From contig JAIOJM010000240.1 of assembly GCA_019911785.1 (NCBI GenBank), positions 1-26,910 on the forward strand: 26,910 nt of DNA, given 5' to 3'. Below are positions 1 through 6,344 of the stretch, one piece after another. Source of the DNA: Sulfuricella sp. GTDB lineage: Bacteria; Pseudomonadota; Gammaproteobacteria; Burkholderiales; Sulfuricellaceae. Below the pieces are notes generated by a model. It saw only the letters and a list, made by a program, of their open reading frames with translations. It did not search any database and was not told the origin of the DNA. How positions within the stretch are numbered: the first letter of the stretch is position 1; the number at the start of each line of letters is the position of its first letter. Made by a program: the position numbers and the translations under genes.

Positions 1-12
1 ACCACAGAGCGT

Positions 13-133
13 CGACTGATCACGCACAGTCGTAAGCGTTTTCTCTCATGAGATAAACCGGTGCTTTGCTCAGTGGACTGGGTGCAGTCCCATGAGAAAA
101 ACACCCTCCCAAAATTCAGGAGGGTAAAGGGTT
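13..133 (-). ncRNA. Multi-hairpin structured element, copy A
   Basis: Downstream of the HD gene on the minus strand, this stretch folds into four hairpins: ACCCTCC/GGAGGGT (103-125), a long stem GTGCTTTGCTC/GAGAAAAACAC (61-104) capped by GGACTG/CAGTCC, a TCTCATGAGA palindrome (about 40-57), and CGACTG/CAGTCG (13-32). The same order and the linker TAAGCGTTT recur at 941-1055 with different stem sequences. The non-Watson-Crick position in the long stem is G-U on the minus strand but C-A on the plus strand, which favours a minus-strand RNA. The first hairpin followed by GTTTTTC could also act as a terminator for the HD gene. I do not recognise a named RNA family. Confidence 0.5.
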
Positions 134-149
134 GGCAGGGCGTAACGCA

Positions 150-833
150 TCACGCCGCCAGCCTGGGTTGCAACACAGTCTTCAATACCGAGATGTACTG
201 ATCGTTAGGCATGGGTTGGGCCAAGGACTCCAGTACAGACAGGAATCGTTCAGCTGCGACTTCTGCCGGCCAAGGTTCCCAGGGCATGCCGCCATAGATT
301 TCGACCAGGGGATCGTCTTCCAATCCCAATGGCTCCATCGTGATACCCAGAACAGAACGCAATTCTGAGTATTTCCAGCCGGCGACATGGATGGCCTCGC
401 TTGCTGCTGCGAGGATGTCCGCTTCCTTGTGGATTTTTTTCTCTTCCGGGGTCCAGTCAGGAATGCCGTAGCGAGTGAAAACCGTACTTAGAAGACGGTC
501 AGACAACTGCTTGAAAGCCGCGCCCAGCACGGATTTAAGGGGATTTATAATTTCTACTCCCAATAAACCTTCATCGGCATCATGCAGAACTTCACGCATT
601 TCCTGCTCTCGGCTTAGGGGTGCAATAGATGCTTTGCGGCGCAGCTCGAGTACCATCAGTGAGTGCTGCGCGACTGACATCGGTAGAGGCCAGATGCTAT
701 GACTACCCCAGCGATACGTTCTGGACAGGCCAATGGCTAGATCCTGGTTATCCCAGTCAAATGGCGTGGGGTTCACCAGATCTAGATGTTTGCCGGACGG
801 CATGCGTACCCAGGCTCGTTGATTTTCAAACAT
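150..833 (-). CDS. HD-domain metal-dependent phosphohydrolase
   Basis: A 227-aa protein with the HD-superfamily metal signature: His57 (SVAQHS), His84-Asp85 (LHDADEG) and a later Asp139 (HKEADIL). The stretch HDADEGLLGVEIINPLK resembles the HDAxEAYLGDIPRPLK motif of YfbR-like nucleotidases and phage or plasmid HD proteins. These enzymes hydrolyse phosphate esters, often nucleotides, in the cytoplasm; the substrate here is unknown. The start was placed at an internal ATG because AGAGGAG lies just upstream; a longer frame reaches 875 without a good ribosome site. It is the last visible gene of the minus-strand accessory operon, separated from the 75-aa gene by structured element copy B. Family assignment is fairly sure; role is not. 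Confidence 0.8.
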   Translation of the reverse strand: MFENQRAWVRMPSGKHLDLVNPTPFDWDNQDLAIGLSRTYRWGSHSIWPLPMSVAQHSLMVLELRRKASIAPLSREQEMREVLHDADEGLLGVEIINPLKSVLGAAFKQLSDRLLSTVFTRYGIPDWTPEEKKIHKEADILAAASEAIHVAGWKYSELRSVLGITMEPLGLEDDPLVEIYGGMPWEPWPAEVAAERFLSVLESLAQPMPNDQYISVLKTVLQPRLAA

Positions 834-940
834 GGCACTTCTCCTCTTAAAAGCATAAGGGGGGGAATGAGCCATCTATCCCGGTGGGATCAAGAAGGCC
901 CCTCCGGCGTTAACTGCAACCGGATGGCTACAGTTTCATG

Positions 941-1055
941 CAAGTCGTGACGCAGACTTGTAAGCGTTTCCGAACACTCGGGAAATCTGTGCTTTCCGCA
1001 ATGGACTGGCTCAATCCACTGGGAAAAGCACCCCCAGTGTTCCGGGGGTAAAGGG
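941..1055 (-). ncRNA. Multi-hairpin structured element, copy B
   Basis: Second copy of the element at 13-133, lying between the 75-aa gene and the HD gene, so it would be a 5' leader of the HD mRNA. Hairpins: ACCCCC/GGGGGT (1030-1049), GTGCTTTCC/GGAAAAGCAC (989-1031) capped by TGGACTG/CAATCCA, TTTCCGA/TCGGGAAA (967-985) and CAAGTC/GACTTG (941-960). Compared with copy A, the last stem differs at most positions yet pairs perfectly in both, with an eight-base loop ending ACGCA. Minus-strand U-G pairs replace C-A mismatches seen on the plus strand. Both copies start with AACCCTTTACC at the upstream gene's end. Function unknown: regulatory leader, processing site or small RNA. Confidence 0.5.
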
Positions 1056-1283
1056 TTACGCAAGAGACGCGAGTCTCACTGTGGATTTTTCGTACTTCGC
1101 GATGTCGTCCAGTACAGACGGTGCATATTCCTGAAGAAGTCGCAGATGGGCTTCGCTCAGTTCAGGCACCGGATCGCCTGCTTCGACATTCTGAAAGTCG
1201 ATTACCACGACGTTCGTCTCATCGTCCGATACATACTCGACCATGCCGCCTCGAGTCAGCCATACCACCGCGACGCCGCTCAT
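1056..1283 (-). CDS. Small conserved-looking protein of unknown function
   Basis: A 75-aa soluble protein beginning MSGVAVVWLTRGGMV with an acidic centre (SDDETNVVVIDF) and a helical C-terminus (LSEAHLRLLQEYAPSVLDDI). No signal peptide or membrane segment. The ATG at 1283 is preceded by GGGAGG at good spacing, which argues against the in-frame start fifteen bases upstream. Its start overlaps the stop of the 46-aa gene as ATGA, so the two are translationally coupled. Its stop codon lies at the beginning of structured element copy B. I do not recognise the family; small ORFs of this size are common in the accessory parts of ICEs and conjugative plasmids. Confidence 0.65.
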   Translation of the reverse strand: MSGVAVVWLTRGGMVEYVSDDETNVVVIDFQNVEAGDPVPELSEAHLRLLQEYAPSVLDDIAKYEKSTVRLASLA

Positions 1284-1420
1284 ACCGAACCTCCCCATGG
1301 GAGGAACAGGCTGATAACGCCGCAGGCAAGGGTAAAGATGAAGACCAGACGATCCAGCTTGTCCGGGTTATTTCGGAAGCTGTCTTGCGTAAAGATGTTG
1401 CGGTGGGTTTGGTTTTGCAT
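1280..1420 (-). CDS. 46-aa single-span membrane peptide
   Basis: A short frame encoding 46 residues: a charged N-terminus (MQNQTHRNIFTQDSF, then NNPDKLDR) followed by a hydrophobic segment, LVFIFTLACGVISLFL, ending PWGGSV. This predicts one inner-membrane span with N-terminus probably cytoplasmic. GAGG lies just upstream of the ATG, and the stop is ATGA-coupled to the 75-aa gene downstream. The coupling, ribosome site and coherent hydrophobic segment support a real gene despite its size. A longer overlapping minus-strand frame (1219-1590) has no such signals and is considered spurious. Function unknown. Confidence 0.55.
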   Translation of the reverse strand: MQNQTHRNIFTQDSFRNNPDKLDRLVFIFTLACGVISLFLPWGGSV

Positions 1421-1488
1421 GGTTGCACCTCATAAAAATGGGGCGCAATGCACCCTGTCGGGAGCGTTGAGCCCCGATCAGGGATAAC

Positions 1489-1594
1489 CACGGTGCCGGT
1501 TGGCGTCCGTGATGGAGAACCTGTAGCAACCTGCACTACAGGGGGGTTCCGGTAGAACACCGGAATTGGTCGGGATGATTCTGGGCGCATCCCG
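1489..1594 (-). other. String of four hairpins in the leader of the 46-aa gene
   Basis: Between the 89-aa gene and the 46-aa gene lie four consecutive inverted repeats: CGGGATG/CATCCCG (1571-1594), TTCCGGT/ACCGGAA (1547-1565), CCTGTAG/CTACAGG (1520-1542) and CACGG/CCGTG (1489-1511). The stems are 5-7 bp and perfect. The sequence is not related to the two-copy element at 13-133 and 941-1055, but the position, an intergenic leader in the same operon, is similar. It could be an attenuator or a structured leader. Only the pairing is seen; function is inference. Confidence 0.35.
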
Positions 1595-1627
1595 TAACAC
1601 CACTGAAAAAACTGTTGTGCCTACCTG

Positions 1628-1897
1628 TTACTGTGCGGTCAGTGCGGCTCTTTGAATTTCGGCACCTTCGTAGGTGCCAACCAGGTGAATGATGGTCTTC
1701 AGGTCATCGGCCTCCTCTTTCCGACGGTCCGCACAGACGCGATCTATTTCGGCCAAGGCGGCGTGTATTCCACGGTACTCTTTAGTGCGATAAAAGCGCT
1801 TCGCATATTCCACCGCTTCGCAGTAGCGCTTCCACTCGGGACTGTCCTTGCTCACCGAAGCCTTCCACTCCGGGTTATATGGGTAGTGGACGTCCAT
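1628..1897 (-). CDS. Small hypothetical protein (89 aa)
   Basis: An 89-aa, strongly charged, predicted helical protein (MDVHYPYNPEWKASVS at the start; DRVCADRRKEEADDLKTI in the middle). There is no signal peptide or membrane span. GGGGGAG lies seven bases ahead of the ATG, and the gap to the upstream 124-aa gene is three bases, so co-translation is likely. No motif or family recognised. The region is compact and all genes point the same way, which supports it being a real gene of the accessory operon. Confidence 0.65.
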   Translation of the reverse strand: MDVHYPYNPEWKASVSKDSPEWKRYCEAVEYAKRFYRTKEYRGIHAALAEIDRVCADRRKEEADDLKTIIHLVGTYEGAEIQRAALTAQ

Positions 1898-1900
1898 GGC

Positions 1901-2275
1901 TTACTCCCCCGCAAAGACTTGGTAAAGGGCCTTGGCATAGATAGCCCTTGGCGAGTCCTTGACTGAACACGTGGATACCTGGCTTTGACCCATGGCAGCA
2001 GCCCGTCCCTTGCGGTAGAAGCAGTGAAACATGGCGGAAGGGACGCCGTGCAAAAACGCCAGATGGAACGGATTGACCCGCCCCTCTTCCCGTCCCTCAA
2101 GAACGTCGTCGTAGCCAAGTTCCCAGGCTTCGTGCATGGAGAACACGTGGATCGCTGCAATTTCGTCCTGGCTCAAGTCGGAACTCTTCTTGCCGCTCCA
2201 GCTGGGGGCAAAGCCATGCGTTGACAAATACACCGGGGCAACATTGTGCCCTCCAAACATTACTAATGTTTTCAT
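1901..2275 (-). CDS. Hypothetical protein (124 aa)
   Basis: A 124-aa protein starting MKTLVMFGGHNVAPVYLS, with AGGAAAG upstream. It is rich in His, Trp and Phe (IHVFSMHEAWELGYDDVLEG; NPFHLAFLHGVPSAMFHCFYRKGR). No signal peptide, no clear transmembrane span and no catalytic motif that I recognise. It follows the recombinase gene by about 30 bases and precedes the 89-aa gene by three, so it belongs to the same minus-strand operon. It is likely an accessory protein of the mobile element; function not assigned. Confidence 0.7.
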   Translation of the reverse strand: MKTLVMFGGHNVAPVYLSTHGFAPSWSGKKSSDLSQDEIAAIHVFSMHEAWELGYDDVLEGREEGRVNPFHLAFLHGVPSAMFHCFYRKGRAAAMGQSQVSTCSVKDSPRAIYAKALYQVFAGE

Positions 2276-2304
2276 GATGTCTTTCCTTTCTTGTGGCTGC
2301 CTTA

Positions 2305-3330
2305 TCAGGCGGGCAGACTTGTCTTCATTGTCATCTTCACAGGCGTACCTCGCAGGCCGTGTCCATACGAACCGTAATAGGTCGATGTCACGTCGACCCG
2401 GCCATGGCCCAGCGCACGGGATACTGTGATGCAGGCCATACGGTGCGTCTCGCGGTCGATCTGCCCCAGGGCACCTCCTTTGATCGGTGCAGGGAATCCG
2501 GACTGGACTTCATAATCCTCGTGCGCCCATCCGTGCCGCGCGCCATGGGCCGTGACTCCCTTCAGGGCGCGGGTAATTCCCAGACGAGTCCGGATAAGGT
2601 AATAAAACCGGTTCTGTGCTTTGCGCCAGGAACAGTCCGGCCAGCGCAGTCGTCCCGTCGCGCCTTTTGCTGCAACCCGTCGCACCAGAGCAATCGCTTG
2701 CCGATGTTCCTCTGTTTTAATAGGCACGCGGCGTAAGCGGCCGCCCTTGGTGCCTTCGTAGATTTCCAGCATCGTGCCGTTCTCAACCACCGAGTTGGCC
2801 GGGTGGATTTCGATGCTTTCTTTCACCCGCAGCGCGAAATTGTGCTGAAGGGTCAGCATGGCACCCAGCCGTTCATCAAAGGACATGGCCAGTTCGATGA
2901 TCTGCGCCGGATCAACACCATTGGCTTTCCATGACCGATCCTTTGTCGCTACCGTCGGACGGGCAACGCGTTCATCAGGCAAGTAGTCATGGATGTGCTT
3001 GACTACGCCGCGTTTTCCCAACCAGTCACAGAAGGTTTTCAGCGTAGACAGCCGGGTATGTAAGAGGGAGGCGGACAAGCCTTGCGCATCCCAGTAGGAC
3101 ATCAAAGCCTTGACGTGCTTCTCGGACAGGGACGCTGGCTTCTGAATCCGGTATCCGATGGTCCACAGTTGAGCGAACGCCAGGTTAATTATCGACACCC
3201 GTTCTTTTCGGGTGCTGGCGGAACAAACTCCCTTTCCGTTGGCGCGCGTCGACAAAAAAGGACCGGTCGTCCGGTCGAGTTGGTTCCGCACCGCATTGGG
3301 CAGAACACGATCTGCGAGTGATCTAGTCAT
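2305..3330 (-). CDS. Tyrosine recombinase / integrase
   Basis: A 341-aa site-specific recombinase. An N-terminal SAM-like core-binding region (about 40-130) precedes a C-terminal catalytic domain with all expected residues: Arg168 (FALRVKE), Lys195 (GTKGG), His262-x-x-Arg265 (AHGARH), His309 (ALGHG) and the nucleophile Tyr318 (TSTYYG), nine residues after His309. It resembles the integrase group found on plasmids and ICEs with a long linker between HxxR and the final His. It would cut and rejoin DNA through a 3'-phosphotyrosine, for integration/excision or dimer resolution. Its start overlaps the stop of the 64-aa ORF. No attachment site or tRNA target is recognisable nearby, so which job it does is open. 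Confidence 0.9.
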   Translation of the reverse strand: MTRSLADRVLPNAVRNQLDRTTGPFLSTRANGKGVCSASTRKERVSIINLAFAQLWTIGYRIQKPASLSEKHVKALMSYWDAQGLSASLLHTRLSTLKTFCDWLGKRGVVKHIHDYLPDERVARPTVATKDRSWKANGVDPAQIIELAMSFDERLGAMLTLQHNFALRVKESIEIHPANSVVENGTMLEIYEGTKGGRLRRVPIKTEEHRQAIALVRRVAAKGATGRLRWPDCSWRKAQNRFYYLIRTRLGITRALKGVTAHGARHGWAHEDYEVQSGFPAPIKGGALGQIDRETHRMACITVSRALGHGRVDVTSTYYGSYGHGLRGTPVKMTMKTSLPA

Positions 3331-3517
3331 AGCAGACCTCCGGGTGGCAATTTGCGGAAAAGCTGTCAGTCAAGCGAGTAACGGACTTCGGCACCGGGAG
3401 GATTTCTACGACCTCTGCCATACGCAGGTCTTTCAGGGTGAGCCCGTGACGTTCCATGCCGGCGATGAAGTCCAGTGGCAAGCTCGAAGGAAGGTTCTGT
3501 TGTGAATTGGTTCTCAT
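3323..3517 (-). CDS. Small ORF coupled to the integrase (64 aa)
   Basis: A 64-aa protein with a helical core (FIAGMERHGLTLKDLRMAEVVEIL) and CGGAGA upstream of its ATG. Its stop overlaps the integrase start by eight bases (ATGACTAG), so translation is probably coupled. Size and position would suit a recombination directionality factor or small regulator, but I see no definite helix-turn-helix, so this is only a positional guess. It is the first gene of the leftward operon; its promoter should lie in 3518-3690. Confidence 0.6.
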   Translation of the reverse strand: MRTNSQQNLPSSLPLDFIAGMERHGLTLKDLRMAEVVEILPVPKSVTRLTDSFSANCHPEVCYD

Positions 3518-3689
3518 GTCTATCTCCGAAATTGAATTGGGAAATCGACGGCGGTTACATCGTTGCGCAAATGCGCGGGCAGCACGCGAGCCGACATGCT
3601 GCAGAAAGGAAGAATAGATTGGCGGAAGTTACGGCAAGGGTGTTAAGAAAGGTGAAACGAATGGCGCTCGACTTCTGCATTTCTGGAGA

Positions 3690-4126
3690 ATGTCGGCAGC
3701 AGCACGCTCACAGCGCGTTGCCCGGTATCGGTGGAATCTGCTCACAGCAGTTTCCGGCGTCTGAAAAGACGAGGAGCACCCTCAAAGAAGGCTCCACGGG
3801 AGATATTCCCCCTCCGATCCGTCCGTCTGTGGCCACAATCCCTCACAGGGGCTGCGCCTCAGTCCGATCTGTTCACAGCATCACATGCTGTGGGGTCCTA
3901 ATTCATTCAGGTACCCAGATCGCTTGTCCATTGGAATTGCGCCGGCCCGCCAGGGAGTTTGACTCCTGCCACCAGAGTCCTCGGTTGCGATTAAGGGATG
4001 GGTTACCAGGTATTCCTGGGCCATTTCCTTGGCTGCCCTTGTCGGCCAGCACGCGGCAATTCCGTGTTGATTTGTGAGCTACAGGGAGATGGATACGTTT
4101 CCAGAAACCGCTCTGGATCGTTTTAC
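3690..4126. ncRNA. Hairpin-dense non-coding region, candidate structured RNA or origin
   Basis: No credible gene. Inverted repeats follow one another: CGCTCACAGCG (3705-3715), GGAA/TTCC with CTGCT/AGCAG (3733-3755), CGTCT-GAAA-AGACG (3758-3771), GGAGC/GCTCC (3773-3795), CCCTCACAGGG (3840-3850), a junction closed by CGATCTG/CAGATCG (3865-3922) enclosing CACAGCAT/ATGCTGTG, GGAGT/ACTCC (3954-3966), CCAGG/CCTGG (4006-4019), and TCCAGA/TCTGGA then TCGTTTTAC (4100-4126). Four hairpins carry the same TCACA at the loop. This could be a structured RNA (the last hairpin is a weak plus-strand terminator), or an oriT, oriV or regulator-binding region. Strand and function are undecided. Confidence 0.4.
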
Positions 4127-4680
4127 ATCAGACCAATAGCCTAGAAGGTCTATCCACTAGGGACAGAGATAGGGCGTATATGCCCAACAGTTGCTCTATG
4201 GAGCTGGCTACGCAAGTGGTAACCAATAGACGACAGCTTTCGCCATCGGGTTCCGCCGCGGCTCGCAGCGAATTTGGCAGTGGCTTTGCCTGGGAGACGC
4301 TTACTACACCGTCTAAACCAGACCTGGAGGACACCGTGATCCAGGCGCGTCCGGAAGGGACACTAACAACGGTTCCAATCAAATCATAATTCTGTGTGGC
4401 GTGTCAACTATGGATTCGGTAAAACTTTCAGTTATGCCCCTATTTTGTTTTAAAAAACCCCTGGGAAACTAATGCTGGCCGCAAAATCGATCCCCGTCTC
4501 GTTTTAACCTTTTTTGTTTGCTTGTTCCAAAAAGCCTCTCTCAACCCTTCAATTAGCATGCGAAATTGATGTCAAATATGTCGGCAAATGAATCGGCTCA
4601 ACGCGATTTTTACCATCTCGAAACATTGGCCTATTTCTGTCGATGCATTCGCCTGTTGCCCAAGGCGTTTCTGGCGCTGG
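4127..4680. other. Intergenic region without a supported gene
   Basis: I see no convincing coding frame. Overlapping frames on both strands at about 4128-4389 lack ribosome sites and family resemblance. A short hairpin GGGC/GCCC lies at 4172-4185 and an AT-rich one TCAATT/AATTGA at 4549-4569. From about 4384 the sequence becomes AT-rich with T and A tracts (4440-4530), unlike the flanks, consistent with a promoter, a bent segment or an origin-like region next to the repeat array. Confidence 0.3.
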
Positions 4681-4856
4681 CACCGTTTCGGCGTCAATTC
4701 GGTGTCGTTTTGACGCCTGTGGCAAACCCACATCTCGCCCAACACCTGCGGTGCCAATGCGGCGTCAATTCGGTGTCATTCCGACGTCTTCACACAAATT
4801 CAGTTCTCAACGATCACGCCCGACACCGAATCGGCACCGTTTTGGCGACAATTTAA
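4681..4856 (+). repeat. Candidate parC centromere/operator: three triads of 11-bp direct repeats
   Basis: Contiguous 11-bp units follow the pattern YRYCRWTTCGG. Triad 1 (4681-4713): CACCGTTTCGG, CGTCAATTCGG, TGTCGTTTTGA. Triad 2 (4752-4784): TGCCAATGCGG, CGTCAATTCGG, TGTCATTCCGA. Triad 3 (4824-4856): CACCGAATCGG, CACCGTTTTGG, CGACAATTTAA. Triads start 71 and 72 bp apart. In type II partition systems such as R1 parMRC, the centromere lies just upstream of parM and is built from 11-bp direct repeats bound by the ribbon-helix-helix ParR, which also autorepresses the operon. The spacing, period and position match that arrangement. The flanking regulator is the 105-aa protein at 6027. Confidence 0.75.
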
Positions 4857-4966
4857 CTACCGCTACCCAAAACTGCTGTTATTGCCACGTTTCGAGCGAC
4901 ATTTCCGCCTTCCTGTTCCATCGTCCAGCCGGGAAAATCGAAGCCTCTTACTCACGCGAGGTTTCT

Positions 4967-6034
4967 ATGCAAGATCAATACACAGTACGGGCCGTGGATG
5001 TTGGCTACGGCCATGTGAAATGGACGGATGGTCGTGACGGAGACGATATCCGCGCCGACAGCTTCCCCTCCCAGTCGCCAATCGCCCACGAAGGGGATTT
5101 CCGCTCCGAGATACTGCAGCGACGGGACACGGTGATCGTTCCCGTGAACGGACGGAGGTACGAAGTTGGTCGCCACGTTCGACTCGCATTGAGCGGGAAC
5201 CACGAAACGGAAGTGCTGGATGAAAACTTTCCTCTCTCTGATGCCTATGCCGCCCGGCTTTATGGCGCACTCAACTACATGCTGCCTACCCTGCCCTCCA
5301 GGAAGATCGACTTCCTGGTGCTGGGGCTCCCGCTGACCACCTTTCATCAGCACTCGACCAATCTTTCCAAGCGTTATGTCGGTCGGCATGTGATCAACGC
5401 ACGTGGCGATGCGGTTGAGATCGAGCGTTGCACTGTATATCCCCAACCGCTCGGCAGTTATGCCGCCTATCTCCAATCTCCACTGCCACATCACACATCG
5501 GCACCGATGGCGCTGGTTGTTGACCCCGGATACAACACCGTTGACTGGTTTGTCTGCGAAGGCATGGTAGCGAACGCCAATCAGTCCAAAGCGGTCGAGC
5601 GTGGAATGTCCGGGGTGCTTCGGGCGATTGCCAAGGCAATCATCAAAGAAACCAAGACCACGGCTAACGAAAGCGAGGTGGTGCGCCTTGTGGATCAAGC
5701 CATGACGCAAGGAACGCCGTTCCGCCTTCACGGCAAGCCGGTGGATATAACGTCATTCCTGCAGGCCGGTGACTCGATACTGGAGCAAGCGGCGCAGTCT
5801 GTCCGTAACAGCGTCGGTTCCGGCGCTTCAATCGACATCATTCTGGTCAGCGGGGGCGGTGCTGCACTGTACGCGCCTTGGCTGAAGCGCAAGTTCCCTG
5901 ACCATGAGGTCGTGGTGCTGCCAGAATCCGCGCTGGCTAATGTCCGCGGCTTTCACCTAATTGGTGACCGCCTGGCTGAATCTGTCGTCCGATCCACGCC
6001 GCGCAAAACCACGAATGAGGCGGCCCATGTCTAA
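4967..6034 (+). CDS. parM: ParM/StbA-type actin-like segregation ATPase
   Basis: A 355-aa actin-fold ATPase. Visible nucleotide-binding motifs: phosphate-1 AVDVGYGHVK (9-18), phosphate-2 DPGYNTVDW (186-194) and the adenosine motif VSGGGAALY (294-302). Proteins of this group polymerise into filaments that push sister plasmids apart when capped by ParR bound to parC. The start was taken at the ATG following GAGG at 4956-4959; the open frame extends further upstream through the parC repeats, but that part is not protein-like. Immediately preceded by the 11-bp repeat array and overlapping the downstream ParR-like gene by eight bases. A PRTRC-type actin homologue is an alternative label, but no other PRTRC genes are present. 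Confidence 0.88.
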   Translation: MQDQYTVRAVDVGYGHVKWTDGRDGDDIRADSFPSQSPIAHEGDFRSEILQRRDTVIVPVNGRRYEVGRHVRLALSGNHETEVLDENFPLSDAYAARLYGALNYMLPTLPSRKIDFLVLGLPLTTFHQHSTNLSKRYVGRHVINARGDAVEIERCTVYPQPLGSYAAYLQSPLPHHTSAPMALVVDPGYNTVDWFVCEGMVANANQSKAVERGMSGVLRAIAKAIIKETKTTANESEVVRLVDQAMTQGTPFRLHGKPVDITSFLQAGDSILEQAAQSVRNSVGSGASIDIILVSGGGAALYAPWLKRKFPDHEVVVLPESALANVRGFHLIGDRLAESVVRSTPRKTTNEAAHV

Positions 6035-6344
6035 ACCGATGCGAATCTCGGTTCGGTTGCACGAGATCGAGGACCCCGCTTTGTATCAAGAGTTGGAGGT
6101 TCTATCCCCTATTGCCCGGGGGCACAGGATTAGAGCGCTGCTACGGGCCGGCAAGAACGCTGACGGAGGCTACGGCGTTCCTCATGCCGTCGCTCCCACT
6201 ACTCAGGTTCGGTCGCCCGCCAAGCCGGCAAACACTGAACAGGGTGTGGCCGCTCCAGCACCGTCCCGTGGCGCCCCGATCGCCATGGACTTTTCAATGT
6301 TTCCGTCCTCCACGATGGAGGCCGGCAATGTCGCCAGCAACTAA
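6027..6344 (+). CDS. ParR/StbB-like ribbon-helix-helix DNA-binding protein
   Basis: A 105-aa protein whose first ~45 residues fit a ribbon-helix-helix fold: a basic beta strand (MRISVRL, 5-11), then helices (ALYQELEVL; RGHRIRALLRAG). The Pro/Ala-rich tail (60-95) and the C-terminal segment MDFSMFPSS may bind the ParM filament, as ParR tails do. GAGG lies six bases before the ATG, which overlaps the parM stop (ATGTCTAA). Expected roles are parC binding as the adaptor for ParM and autorepression of the operon; both follow from the family and the gene order. A longer frame starting at 5961 lies within parM and is unlikely. It overlaps the glycosyltransferase start by 17 bases. Confidence 0.75.
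   Translation: MSKPMRISVRLHEIEDPALYQELEVLSPIARGHRIRALLRAGKNADGGYGVPHAVAPTTQVRSPAKPANTEQGVAAPAPSRGAPIAMDFSMFPSSTMEAGNVASN

Noticed and set aside
1219..1590. Minus-strand 123-codon frame
   Set aside because: It overlaps the 46-aa gene and the hairpin leader, is rich in Arg/Ser/Pro as in out-of-frame translations, and has no ribosome site. The coupled 46-aa frame is the better gene.
3940..3985. Possible tRNA-like T-arm (GGAGTCAAACTCC on the minus strand)
   Set aside because: No acceptor stem, anticodon arm or GTTCRA consensus could be placed around it; treated as a simple hairpin.
3475..4077. Plus-strand 200-codon frame
   Set aside because: It runs antisense over the 64-aa gene and through the hairpin-rich region; composition (Cys, His, Pro, Arg scattered) and lack of RBS point to a chance frame.
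4128..4389. Opposed 84- and 69-codon frames
   Set aside because: Neither has a ribosome site or recognisable fold, and they cover the same bases on opposite strands.
4681..4856. CRISPR array
   Set aside because: The repeats are 11 bp, contiguous and without unique spacers, which fits a partition centromere, not CRISPR.
4643..4966. N-terminal extension of the parM frame
   Set aside because: It would translate the 11-bp repeats; actin homology begins only at the ATG at 4967, which has GAGG upstream.
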